Shown here one piece after another: positions 37,548-48,242 of a stretch of 64,000 nt of DNA. The notes under the pieces were generated by a model. It was not told the DNA's origin and ran no database searches. It worked only from the letters and a program-made list of their open reading frames with translations. The translations under genes and the position numbers were made by a program. Numbering within the stretch: the first letter of the stretch is position 1; each line of letters opens with the position of its first letter. The DNA lies in NCBI GenBank assembly GCA_010093705.1, contig MU006092.1:1074500-1138499 (forward strand). The letters are read 5' to 3'. The DNA comes from Patellaria atrata CBS 101060. Taxonomy: Eukaryota; Ascomycota; Dothideomycetes; Patellariales; Patellariaceae.

Positions 37548-38501
37548 GATAAGAAGGGTGCAAGAGGATTGTCTAGAATAGGGAAGACTTACAGAGGACG
37601 CTGGAATCCGAGTTAATTTCAACACGAATAGAGGTCCTCGTAGACTACGGAACTTTGAACTGAGATACCACAAATTCGTCCGTGGCGCTGTTTATACCAT
37701 GGTGTCACACGCATCACAGAGCATAGTGATGCATATCGATAAGACGAATACTCGGAAGCTAACTCGCAGAGCAAGAAATGAGAGCGCGGAGAGCCATGCG
37801 TATCGATAAGAGCGGAGTGAAGTAGACTTGGACCAGGAGCCTCGAGATATGTACAGGGTTCCTCAAGTGGGAAACTGTATGCCGAGAAATCGTTGTTATT
37901 GGATATGTTCAATTCTAGAAGGCCATTGAAGCCAAAAATGTCCGGTGGTTCGTACGGCGCGGGTTCGGAAGAAGCCTGGTAATTGTACAGAAGGTAGATC
38001 TTGCGACAAAGTAGCAGAGACATGCAAGTTGAGGGGTACTCTAGTGGTATGTCTGTTATCAGAACGCGTGGAGAGAGAAGAAGATAAGAGCGCATGAGCC
38101 ATCAGATGGTTAGGGATAGCTGCATCTTGACGGAGAGAGCCGTCGGGACACGTGAGACCGCCAGGCCGGTAAAGGATAGACTAAGCGTCAGGAGGAATGG
38201 CCTGAACCGGGCCGAACCGTCTCTTACTGGTTGTCATATTTAGCGAAGCCTGGGAAGAGAACGCCAAGAGTGGCATCCGAAAGCTTTTATTCTCATCTGT
38301 TTTCGGTATCCGTAGAGGGAACATGACATCAATTCTTCAACATCTAATGTATCTCACCTTTTTCTAAATATATTATTAATGGTATGCTACTACAAAAGTC
38401 AGTTGCGAGTATTTTCCTGACCTCTGGTTCGCATCGACTGTACTGTACAGTGCGAACAAAACTATAAACGATAGGACGAAAGCTACCTTGACCGTCTTAC
38501 T
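37548..38501. other. Intergenic, upstream of amine oxidase
   Basis: About 950 bases with minus-strand open frames that do not start with ATG in a convincing context. It probably holds the oxidase promoter. Confidence 0.45.
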
Positions 38502-38801
38502 TTACTTTCCCTGTGCCGCCTGTGCCGCCTCGTTGGTGTACCCGATTGACCCCACTACCACTTGCTCGTGATAGTAATGCAACATGCTGTCCTTCATGGG
38601 ATCGCCATTTTTGGTGTCTTCAATATAAAAGGACTCATCGTCCGGCCGGACGACTACATCTTTCAACCTCACGATATGGAAACGATATCTTGTCGATAGC
38701 TCCACTTTCATATATCCGTTGAATGTGCACTGCATCCTCGGCTGAATTATTCTGTCATTGGAACATGAGTCCAGCAGTGTATCCTTCCAGATCCCCGTCA
38801 T
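38502..38801 (-). CDS. Hypothetical protein, possibly a last exon
   Basis: The minus-strand frame closes with TAA/TAG at 38502. The first ATG gives 99 residues (MTGIWKDTLLDSCSNDRIIQ...), but the frame stays open about 54 bases further upstream without an ATG, so an upstream exon may exist. The product has mixed strand-like segments (MKVELSTRYRFHIVRLKDVV, DDESFYIEDTKNGDP) and no signal peptide. I do not recognise a family. The codon pattern looks more protein-like than the surrounding frames, but a chance frame cannot be excluded. Confidence 0.35.
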   Translation of the reverse strand: MTGIWKDTLLDSCSNDRIIQPRMQCTFNGYMKVELSTRYRFHIVRLKDVVVRPDDESFYIEDTKNGDPMKDSMLHYYHEQVVVGSIGYTNEAAQAAQGK

Positions 38802-40024
38802 CGAAATGCTACCCAGAGACACGGCATTTCCGTTTAATGGCCTTGTAATCGTCAAGTAAGGTCTCTCATGTAGCAGTGAAGATTAAACGGAAAAGGACAT
38901 GATTCAGATGCTCCTATTGTCGGAGGTGGTGCGGTAAGGGTGGATGGTTTTTCGGGTAGCTTCACCGACTTGTGACTCGTGCTTCTCAGTCAAATCGGTT
39001 CGAGGTATGGTGCAAGATTCATAAATCCGAGATTGATGTCTAGAGCAGAAATTGGATGAGCAATGCCCATCCGGTATCCATCGCGAGCATGTAGAGATGT
39101 ACTGATAATATTCGTCTCAATAAGCGTTGATTTAAGGAGCCGCTTACTCGGAGCTTAAAGATTTAGTTTATAGGGGGAGCGCACGTGACATCCATAAGGC
39201 TTGGCATGTCTTCAACGTCGCCCCTAACACCTTCTTGCTTGTGAGACGATGTCCATGTCATTCAACAACCCTATTCATCATTATTGCAGTGAGAATCATC
39301 ATTTTACATCCTGGATACGATATGACTTTCCCTAACAAGACTTCAACTCTTGTGATAGAGGCGAGGTTCTTACGTTATTTGTTAAGCTTCGATTTCCACT
39401 GATAGTATGAATGTCAGGTAGGATATTGAGTTGAAGGTGAGCATGGGATTGGGTAGAGAGGTTGTTAAGGAACAGTATTTTCTTATACTTGACTCATAAT
39501 AATTCGTCGACTCTCATCTTGCTGAAGACACCCCTCTCTATCATATTAAGATGTGTTCGTGCTGCATGCTGTTCAGTAAACTTGCAGCAGAAATGACACC
39601 TAGTAATTCGGTGAAGTAAACGTGTTCTGCATAGTTGTCGCACTATTTCCTTGAAGATTTCACTATAACAACGCATCAAAGGCGCTGTTTGTAGATTTCC
39701 GACGTAGCGTTAACGCCTTCTTAGTCACAACACCGCATCACGTACAATGTCCAATACTAGTACGAGATGTAAGTTTCTTCACCCATAGCCAACATATTCC
39801 ATATTCTCTATCACAAAAGTTGAAAGGCTACATATGCCCAAATAGCCTACGACCCAAGTGCCTCAATAACTAGTCTTGCGTGCTGTGTTCTCTTGTTCCT
39901 ACGTCCTGTCTCCCACGACAGATTCTCGCCATATCCCAAAACTGTACACTCATACTATACCGATACTCACACGCAAAGAAGTTCCAGGACAAGGCTGAAG
40001 ATCCAAACCAAGCTTTGTGTTGTC
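38802..40024. other. 1.2 kb without a supported gene
   Basis: Upstream region of the large plus-strand gene that starts at 40025. No element was recognised. Confidence 0.5.
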
Positions 40025-42999
40025 ATGGCATACCTCATACCAGGTTGTCCTCAAGACATTTCCTTGCGTGATTTAGTTCAGACTAAGGTTAACAATACTG
40101 CAATCTTTGTCGCCGGTCCAGTCGACTTCTCTATAGTCAATCGATCTGCTGGAATGGGTGTTACGATGAAGCCAAAAATTTTTACCTGCGATTTGGATTC
40201 AAACTTGGACAACCTCTTATCTGACGGACGTAACGAAAACAATGATAATACCACGAACATGGCCGATCTAAGCTCTCGGGATGTGGTCTTCGACAATGAG
40301 GAGCATACTGGCTCAATCCTGGACGACCCGGCTATAATAACTATCGGTCCTATATCCAACGTCACCGAAGTTGTCACTAAGTTTGTCACTGAAGATGTCA
40401 CACCTGGAGAGCTCATTCATAATATCGCCACAACAAACGCCCCGAGTCTAAAACTTCACGACCCAGCTATTCTAGCCGTCGGCGCAACTTTCTCGCGTAA
40501 CTCTTCGGTTAGCTCGCCGTTTGTTGATGTAAACAGGCCAACCTGCTGCAGCGGAACGTCCACATCTTCTTCGCGTAGCTCTCCACAATCCACAACTGAC
40601 ATCCAAATTTCAAAGCTTCGCAAACATTCTTCTGAACTTAACCTTTCAGATCATCATTGCAAGCCTTCTTCTGAAGCTGAACTCAATATTTTGCATCTTC
40701 TTCACAAACACCCTACTGAACCGGAATTTGGATTTTGCCAATCTGCTCCTTTAACTGAAGGCGTTCGTTTGCATCAACCTCGAAACTCTTCTGCTGCAAT
40801 CAAAATCAAGCATTTGAATATCTCTCGCGAAGCTTTTGCTGCAACTAGAATCAGCCTTTTGCCCCTACTTTACAAGCCTACTACTGCAATTGAAGCCAGC
40901 CTGTTGAATCATCCTCGCGACGCGTCTACTGACAAACATATTGACGCTGCTCATATCAACCTAAGTCAAGATTTGGGACATCAAGGTAAGTTATTCAACC
41001 ATAAATATCTTTAAAACAACGCGCATACACGTCAATCGAAGAATGTTTTCTAATCACACATAGCTTCGCCTACCTTATCCGCAGAGAATTCAAAAGTCAT
41101 CACAACAAGCTCAACGTACGAATCCAGTGACGACTGGATCATCGCAATTCCTCACGAGAAGTCCAATCCCACCTTGAAAGCAGCTTCTGTCGCCGGAGAT
41201 ATCGACGATCGCGATTACTTCTTCGACTCAGACAGCAACATCACCAATATGCAGCGTTCCAGCTCAGCTTCTCCAAGTACTCCGGCCAACACCCCAACTC
41301 GTCCTCAACTTGAGTCTCTTGTTTCCGAGTTCGGGTACGAACTGAACTCACCATTTCCGGATACGGTCACTCTGGCCAACAACGCGCGTGCAAGTCAAGA
41401 TGTCATCGACGCGTATAACCAAGTCGTCGGGAGATTTGTCGAGCTCTCTGCGTACGCAAGCGGTCTGATGCACAATGGACCGACCCTTGAGGGAATGACA
41501 GAAATGACGGCGCTCCTAAGGAGCGCCGTCACGCTAATTTCGATCCTTTCCGCGGCAATGGGTGCTTCGGATGTACGCTTTCCGCCAATGCCACAACATG
41601 TGGCATTCCCAAATGCGTATGAAGCGCTGAGGTACCTCACAATATTTACCTTCAACGCACAAGCACATATCGCGCACGCACCAGTACAATACCTGAACGA
41701 ATCCCACCTAGCTGTGGTACTAGCAGCTTTTACTATTATTTCGGTCGGTGTCCAAAATGTACTGAACGCTTTGGGTATGGAACCCTTCCTGCCCCGTCTA
41801 GTCGCTGTTGTGGAGGATGAGGACTCCGTCCTGTACAGGATTGAAAACCTCCCAATGGGACCTAGATTTTCTGTACAGGAGGGTCAGGATACGGCCGATA
41901 CGGCGGCGTTAAGCCCTACCGTTAATCAGTCCTCGCTGGTCTCTGGCACTCGCCGTTCCCTTGAGACGGTGCCAGAGGCCAGCGAGGAGGCCGTACCGAC
42001 CCCCGCGGATGCCTCACAAGCATCCAGCACCAGCGGAGAGTACCACTCCGCGCAGGAGACTGTCGGAAGCGGAAGTTCGGGGTTCCATACCCCAAAGTCT
42101 CATATGACAGATGAGACGAAGGATGACGCCGCAGAGGGAAGCACGGTAAGTACCACCAGCAATTTCATCTCAATCTCATACATCCAGTCACCGGGAGCAT
42201 CTTCAAATCAAACTGCGGGCGGTTATGACGGAGCGTACATATTGATCTCGTTCATAACCCCACAGCTAGTATCAGATCGCGCAATACAGCTAACCCCCAC
42301 CCACAGGGTAAGCAGAGTGGAACGGTCACGCCGCCAGCGGAAGAAGAGATCTCTCCACCCTCTTCCGCTCAGCGGTACGAGCCCACACTCCGTACGATTC
42401 CAGAGCTCGCAGAAGAATCCTTCCCGTCCCGCTCTCCCTCCCCCACCGGCCCCGTACGCCTCGCCGTGGATGGAACTAACGAGGCAAACCCACAGGCGGA
42501 TGCCAGATCAGATCCCGCGGCGGCGGATTCCGTCGAACCATCGGTTTCCTCGGAAGCCGTTACAGACGCCGCGGCGGCGGATTCCGCCGAACCATCATCG
42601 TCGCTCTTCGGCCTCGCGCTCCCACTGTTAGGCCTGTACCTCCTCGCGGCCTCGCCGACGGCGTCTCACGTGCCCTCACCTCCCGCGGTTCCTGACCCCT
42701 CGGTCGTCGCGCCGCTGTCGTCCGCCTCGGGAGATCCGACGCCGGAACAGCGCGCCCGTCGCGTCCTCATCGCGTCCAAGAACGCGAAGAGGATGAAGGC
42801 GGACGTGGTGTACAATAGGTACATCACAGCGATGGAGGGTCTGGAGAGGGCTGAGGTATTAGCCCAAGGCCCGCTCCAGCAGGCGTACTGGAGGAGGATT
42901 GAGAAAGCGCGTGAGGCGTTGGAGGAGGCCAAACAGGCCTTTGTCAAGAAGGCAGCGGAGGTGAAGAAGGCGAAGGAGGCGGTGAAGAAGGAGGAGTGA
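40025..42999 (+). CDS. Unrecognised 911-aa protein in a hairpin-packed gene
   Basis: Three exons (40025-40985, 41064-42145, 42307-42999) join in frame with GTAAGT donors and TAG/CAG acceptors. Residues 1-320 are polar and Ser/His/Asn-rich. Around residues 430-600 a helical, Ala-rich, partly hydrophobic region follows (LLRSAVTLISILSAAMG, LAVVLAAFTIISVGVQNVL). Then come a disordered acidic/Ser/Pro stretch, a likely membrane helix (LFGLALPLLGLYLLAASP) near residue 790, and a C-terminal charged coiled coil (KAREALEEAKQAFVKK, EVKKAKEAVKKEE). I do not recognise the family. Base use changes along the gene: exon 1 is A/T-richer and ordinary, while exon 3 is very G/C-rich. From about 41300 on the coding strand is crowded with inverted repeats. 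The start is the first ATG in the open frame. Confidence 0.7.
41304..42117. repeat. Array of short inverted repeats inside coding exon 2
   Basis: Perfect or near-perfect hairpins follow each other along the exon. Arms/loops: 41304-41314 (5/1), 41328-41343 (6/4), 41449-41458 (10-base palindrome), 41505-41531 (13/1), 41587-41607 (9/3), 41628-41639 and 41829-41840 (12-base palindromes). They continue with 41930-41949 with 41969-41988 (20-base arms, one mismatch, 19-base loop), 42007-42025 (6/7), 42033-42051 (6/7), 42079-42093 (5/5) and 42097-42117 (7/7). All are in frame with the protein, so they would form in the mRNA. The density far exceeds chance for the longest members. Confidence 0.85.
42515..42600 (+). 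repeat. Direct repeat plus palindrome in exon 3
   Basis: A segment of about 30 bases beginning CCGCGGCGGCGGATTCCG occurs twice, about 55 bases apart, differing by one base (T or C) in the middle. It encodes AAADSVEPS and AAADSAEPS. The second copy contains a perfect 15-base palindrome at 42575-42589. Between the copies, CGGTTTCC and GGAAGCCG can pair with one wobble. Confidence 0.75.
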
Positions 43000-43668
43000 T
43001 TTGGGCTGGCGTTTGGAGTTTGGCGGTGGTGTTGGAGTTTGGGATGGTGTCTTTGGTGGTTTTGGCGCGTGGAGTTGGGACTTGGGTGTGTCTTTGCGTT
43101 TTTGCACTTGGGATGTTCCGGACTCGATTCCCCGCTTTGGGTTCTGCTTGTGCTTGTTCTCTCTGGTGCGGGTTTTCTGGTTTCCTGTCCTGAGTTTCTG
43201 TACGATACCCCGGTGGGAGTTTGAGTTTTCTGCTTTCAGCTTTCATATGTAGTACCAGCACCAGACCAGACCATCAAAAACTGTACGACCAGGGGGCATC
43301 AGCAGAAATGTGTCTAAGTCCTTGTGTCTTTTGCCTATTTCTCTTTTCCCTTATTCGAACAGCAAGTGCAAAGGGGTCAATGAGGGCCAAAAGGTCCCAT
43401 CTTCGGTGAATAGTTCATAGCCGTTGATTTTACTAATAATTACAGCTATTATATTTCATAACCCAATAGTCCACCCCAAGCCCCCATACTCCAGATCCTC
43501 AACCTCAGCTGCATTGGCTCCATCCAACCAAAGAATGACCTTCTACCCTACAACTCAGAAATCCTATCCCTCACCACCCCGCCTTCTCTTAGCACTATCT
43601 CCACGCCCCCGTTGTCCTCGTTTTCTAACCGGGTTCGCAACGACAGATTCCACTATGCCTGGTGCCGG
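43000..43668. other. Intergenic, 3' region of the hairpin gene
   Basis: The first 200 bases are G/T-rich on the plus strand (repeated TTTGG/GGAGTTTGG words) and look like a 3' UTR. The rest is unremarkable up to the stop of the opposing Gln/Pro-rich frame. Confidence 0.5.
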
Positions 43669-44578
43669 CTATGACTGAACCACCGGAATCGACCTCGCAT
43701 TATTCGCCTCCCCAACCCCTCTTTGCCAATCTGCGATCCGACTTGTACCTTGTTCGACTTGGGCCGCTTGTCTTTCCCTTGCGTACTCATCCCCGGAACC
43801 CCGGTACTCAAAAAGGGGTGGCTGGTTTGCTGGTAACAAAGTAATTGGAAAGGGTAAATGACGTGGGTGTTGTGGGTTGAGGGGTTGTTGGGGAAAGGGT
43901 TGCTGAGGAAGGGGTTGCTGAGGAAGGGGTTGCTGAGGATGGTGCTGCTCCTGAAAGTGTTGCTGATGAGGGTGTTGCTGAGGAAAGGGTTGCTGGGGAA
44001 ATGGTTGCTGAGAAATGTGTGGCGGTGTATTTCTTTGAACATGGACGGTTCTGCCAGTATGTGGGTCTTTCGGATGGGTATGATCTGGCAAAGAGCACCC
44101 ATGTGCAATGGGTCCCTGATAGGAGGGCTCTTCAGAACAGTGCGGCGGAGAAGCTGGTCGCGGAGGAGTTGATCGCGGAAACCTGATTGGATCACCGATG
44201 GGCCTACCAGTTTGAAGATCTAGCACATAAAGACCGTCTGGCAAAGGGGTTCGATTTTGTATGGAACCCTGATCGAGGGGTTCTTGAGAAGAGCGCGATA
44301 GAGAAACTGGTAGCGGAGAACTGGGTGGCAAAGGGATACGCCTATCAGTATCTGAGCGTATCTCATGAAGACCTTTTTCCAGTGAAGATGATCTCCGTTG
44401 TGCACTACCTTTTTCCTGCCCAGGTTGATGAGAGTTCTGACGATTATGCTCCTGATCACGATCATTTTCACAACTTTCCTCTTGAGCTTCGTCTTCGCCA
44501 ATTTCCGGATTTTGGTCTTCGTGATGACATTTCTGGAGAGATGTTCTCTCTGAATATTTTCCCTCGCCATGAGATGCT
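43669..44578 (-). CDS. Gln/Pro-rich low-complexity protein, 3' exon only
   Basis: The minus frame is open from a good acceptor (TCTAAC branch, then TTGTCTTCAG, ending at 44579) to TAG at 43669, about 303 codons. It reads as a polar, charged, disordered protein (HEDQNPEIGEDEA, HNRQNSHQPGQEKGS, SLEKGLHEIRSDTDRR). A Gln/Pro repeat of about nine five-residue units (QQPFP type) follows, then a short tail ending SIPVVQS. There is no ATG before the repeat in this frame. An upstream exon in another frame (reading VHDDDTEDEALQRRQTESL) probably supplies the start, but its donor is not clear. No family was recognised. It could also be a decayed gene. Confidence 0.45.
43880..44019. repeat. 15-base minisatellite
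   Basis: About nine imperfect tandem copies of a 15-base unit, best seen on the plus strand as GGGGTTGCTGAGGAA. They lie wholly inside the minus-strand Gln/Pro-rich frame and keep it open, each unit giving five residues. Confidence 0.85.
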
Positions 44579-45547
44579 CTGAAGACAAAGTTGTTAGAGG
44601 GCTACTTGAAGTGTCTGGTTGAGGGCGAAGTAGAGATTCTGTTTGACGTCGTTGTAATGCCTCATCTTCCGTATCATCATCGTGAACAAAGCCTTGTCGA
44701 GGTGAATAGTTCTGCCGAGGTCGTTGGATGGGAGGTTTTTTGGACCTTGATGGACGTCTTTCCCCCTAGGAACCACTGTTCCTCATTTGGTCCGTTTCTC
44801 AAGCATAAGATATTCCGTTAGATTAAAATTGTCCAGATGATTGTCTGAGATTGAAAAGCAGGAAGTCCTCCATCAGTTACTCGATTCATTCAAACTTTGC
44901 AAGAACCTCTCGCCCATCGTTAATTCTCTTTACATCTACATATTCTTTAGATATTGCTAGCAATGTTGCCAGGTCAAAAGTCGGAAGGCGTATTCGACCA
45001 TACATGTGACCTCATTGTTCACGAATAATCATGGGCCATCGTGGCGGGTATTAAATGTGAATTATTCGAGAATAAAGTGATGAGAAGTTTGAAAAGCCAG
45101 TTCAAATTGCGGAAGACAGCAACATAGAATACAGAATGATGCGGTTCAAGTAAGACTGAGACATTCCCGCACCCGGTTGACAAGCACATATCAATTTTTG
45201 ACTCAACGGACCTAAATGATCTTGAGAATGAGAAAAGCTTGATTTCGGTTTCGTAGAGGAAGTGAGAAAGGCCCCGTTTGGCTGGAACAGTGCTAGAGGT
45301 ATGCTTCCTGAATCCTCAAACTCTGGGCGTCTTGACATGCAACAGAACTGATAAAAGTAGATATAGCATATACTATAAGACCCTGGTCAACACGCAAATC
45401 GTAGCTCATTCATTGCATCATATTGTACTCATGACCATAACCTTCATAAACATAACTTTTTTCCCGCCCCTCCCCATAATCAATTTCCCGGATGCTTCTA
45501 TAATCCTTCCCTTCCCTCCTTCTTGCTCCCCCTCTTTCTCCTTACCC
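44579..45547. other. Intergenic or 5' exon region of the Gln/Pro gene
   Basis: Minus-strand coding-like sequence continues to about 44750 in a shifted frame. From there to 45547 nothing was recognised. Confidence 0.4.
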
Positions 45548-46940
45548 CTAATTGACCCAATCTGCCACCAAACATGGCCCAATCGCAATCGCCCCTGCCA
45601 TATTCCCAAAAAAGTCCTTCTCCGTAATCGGCTGCCGTTGCCCCTCCACCAACCCCTCCCTACACATCTCATTATACCCCACGACCTCCAACTCCTCATC
45701 ACCAGGGGTAACCCACCTCTGACACGTCGCGGTCGAGTGATCGTTGTTAAAGCGATAGACGACACAATTTGGCGTCTCGTAGCACAGGTTGCAGCAATCA
45801 ATGAGGTCGCGGCTGAAGATGGGCACGTTGTCGAGCATGGTGAGGTGCGATGTGTCGTTTATATTGAGGTATTCGTAGCCGGTATTTAGGGGCGAGTTTT
45901 GGTAGTCATAGCAGGTTGAGACGGTGGGACGGGGACCTTCTATCGTTGTCGTGGTTGTTGAGGTAACGGTTGTGACGGTGGTATATGCGGTTACGGTTGT
46001 AGTCTAGTGGGGAGATTAGCGGAGGGTTGGAGCCGCCTGAAGAGCTAAATGGAAGGGGGAGAGGAGTGGGAGAGGGAGCCTGGAGGTGGGGGTTGACAGG
46101 AAGAAAAGGAAACTTACAGCCTTGTGCAGTGTAGTTTTTGTTTTTGTAGACGTTGTTGTAGAAGGGGTGATAGAGAGACAGGAGCATGCGCTCTTGATCT
46201 GGCCGGGAGGATATCCAGAGACGTACATCGGTAGTTGGTTTACGGCCCGAGCCTCCATGTCGGAGATGGCTGTACGCTTCGCTGGGGGAGGGGTTGGATA
46301 GATGGTCTTAGTGTTACTCGGATAAGGAGCGTTGTAGTAATATGTGATTGGGGGTCCGGGTGTGGTATCGGTAATTGTTACGGTACTGTACGGTTCGTAT
46401 AATGGTTAGCACTTCGTGAAAAGCATATTTCTTTCCTTTCCGTGCTGCTCTTAACTGCTCTACGCTTAAAAGAGAACGCATCCCTAACTGTGCTTCACAC
46501 ACTTGAAAGATTCTACGAGGGGGAAATTTTAGAATATGTGCTCGTGCGTACTGTAAGTGTACAGACACGTGGAAGCACCAACTATAATAAGGAGGTATTT
46601 TTATAAATAATACGTACGAATAAGCAGTTACCGGGACCTTAGTCGTCACAGTTTTCGGCGACGGAGTGATAGTTAATGTCTATCAGGTGTTTAGCTAGGC
46701 ACATTACTTGTTCTACAGTCTTTGACTTACCGTCGTAACCTTGGAGGTCTTAATTGGAATATGGAGGTAAGAGCTACAAAAGGGTGTTGCTTCTGCCGAA
46801 TGCACACTGAAGACGGAAGTGACCAGAGAATCTTTGCATTTAGGTGCTCTAGCTTCCAGTTGCGTATCCGGATTGGGCGCAGCAAGGGCTATTCCAACGT
46901 TGATAATGCATGCTGAGAATTGAAGAATTGAAGGCTTCAT
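45548..46940 (-). CDS. Secreted Cys/Thr-rich protein, 331 aa
   Basis: Four exons (46940-46731, 46679-46618, 46385-46118, 46003-45548) join in frame. A signal peptide MKPSILQFSACIINVGIALAA is followed by a probable dibasic-type propeptide end (EARAPKC) and a first Cys pair (CKDSLV..., FCSSYL). Thr-rich linkers follow (TLTITPSPKTVTTK, TTTVTAYTTVTTVTSTTTTT), likely O-mannosylated, around a CSCLSI segment. The C-terminal domain has six or more Cys (STCYDYQN, DCCNLCYETPNCVVYRF, CQRW, NEMCREG, GPCLV) and resembles an apple/PAN-like module. Such layouts are common in fungal cell-surface or secreted proteins. No enzyme motif was seen. Domain naming is inference; the exon structure is well supported by a GCTAAC branch site and frame. 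Confidence 0.7.
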
Positions 46941-48242
46941 GGTTGCAGGTATTGAAGTTGCCTGAAAACTTGTGACTATTAAAGAAAGTCCCTAGAAGTT
47001 TGCCAAAGTTTTTATATATCACAATACATACCAGCTGAGCTATATCCCCGCGGATTTCCTTTTCTTGTTGTAAGCTGCATACGAGGAAGAGATGTACAGA
47101 GCAAGCTAGTAAAGAACTATGTGATATATTCCGATGGCTGAAAGTGAGAATATTGCCCAGACTAATTGATAGGCGAGCATGGGTTAAAGATGCGGGCAAA
47201 GCTTAACCCTAAACTTTTATTATACCTTATACAAACTAGTCTAGACCGTGAAGCTCGTATAGCTTCCCGTCTAAAAGACGTTTATCGGAACATTGGAGGT
47301 GAATTGTTGGTCAAGTTCCTGCACGAAATCGAAAGAATGCGGGCCGCATCTCTAGCAGATCAGATATGTGAACAGTCATTCCACACGTTTTCCAGGTTTT
47401 GAGATGGATTTGTCCTCTATTCTGTCGGGAGGCTGACTGAAATCCGAGATATCGGATTGTTTGGTGAAATGGTGTTTTGCTACTGGATTTTCGGATGCAA
47501 CCAGAATGTGCAGTAAAAGCAAAAAAACCCGGTGGCTGGTTTTCTACCTTCGTTATCATGTCCGCCAGGTTTATTGATTGGCACTTCTATTTTTGGTGAG
47601 CGAGGATACAGATGCAGTGATCCTTGCTGCTTCGTGTTCTGTGCAACGTTCCTTGTAGATGTCACGTGTCGACTAACCGATCCACAACCTTATTGTTTCG
47701 TCTAATAATCATCAATAAATGTGGACGTTGTTCCTTTATATCCTGATTCCCTCATATGGTGCTTTGACCCTTTCCGACTGCTTGCTGAAAATCAAGTCAT
47801 ATGGCGTCAAACCATTAGCTGGAGATTAGATCTCAGACAGGTGTAAGAACTATACGACAACCTGAGTAAATAAGCTGACAATATTAGGCGCAAATAATAA
47901 CCGAAAATTTAGAAAGAAACCTGAGAAAGAAGTGTTGTAGGACGAAATACCCAGCTGACTAGCAAGCTGAAATTGGGACAGAGCTGACACGAAAGGAAAC
48001 GTAAGGATGGCTGGCTGAATTGTACGTAAGAGCGGTAGAATAACTTGTTATACGTAGTACCAACGGCGAAATCTTTTAGAGACGAGACTGGGCCATGTAT
48101 TTGAACTTCAAGAGGTGCTAATTTTATTGGAACCTGTTATGACTATCTCCGTGGACTTGTCAGAGAAGAATGGAGACAATATTTGAATCTTTTCCAAAAC
48201 TTGAATATGTTCTGTACTGTGCGGTACAAAGCACGCATATCG
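46941..48242. other. 1.3 kb without a supported gene
   Basis: A/T-rich spacer upstream of the secreted protein and downstream of the GH76 gene. Only short frames were seen and no element was recognised. Confidence 0.5.

Noticed and set aside
43858-44582. Leu/Gly-rich plus-strand frames over the minisatellite
   Set aside because: Kept open by the 15-base repeat in every frame; the minus-strand reading has the better non-repeat composition.
45278-45889. 203-codon plus-strand frame
   Set aside because: Begins upstream of and overlaps the last exon of the secreted Cys-rich gene on the other strand. Pro/Ile-rich shadow with no motif.
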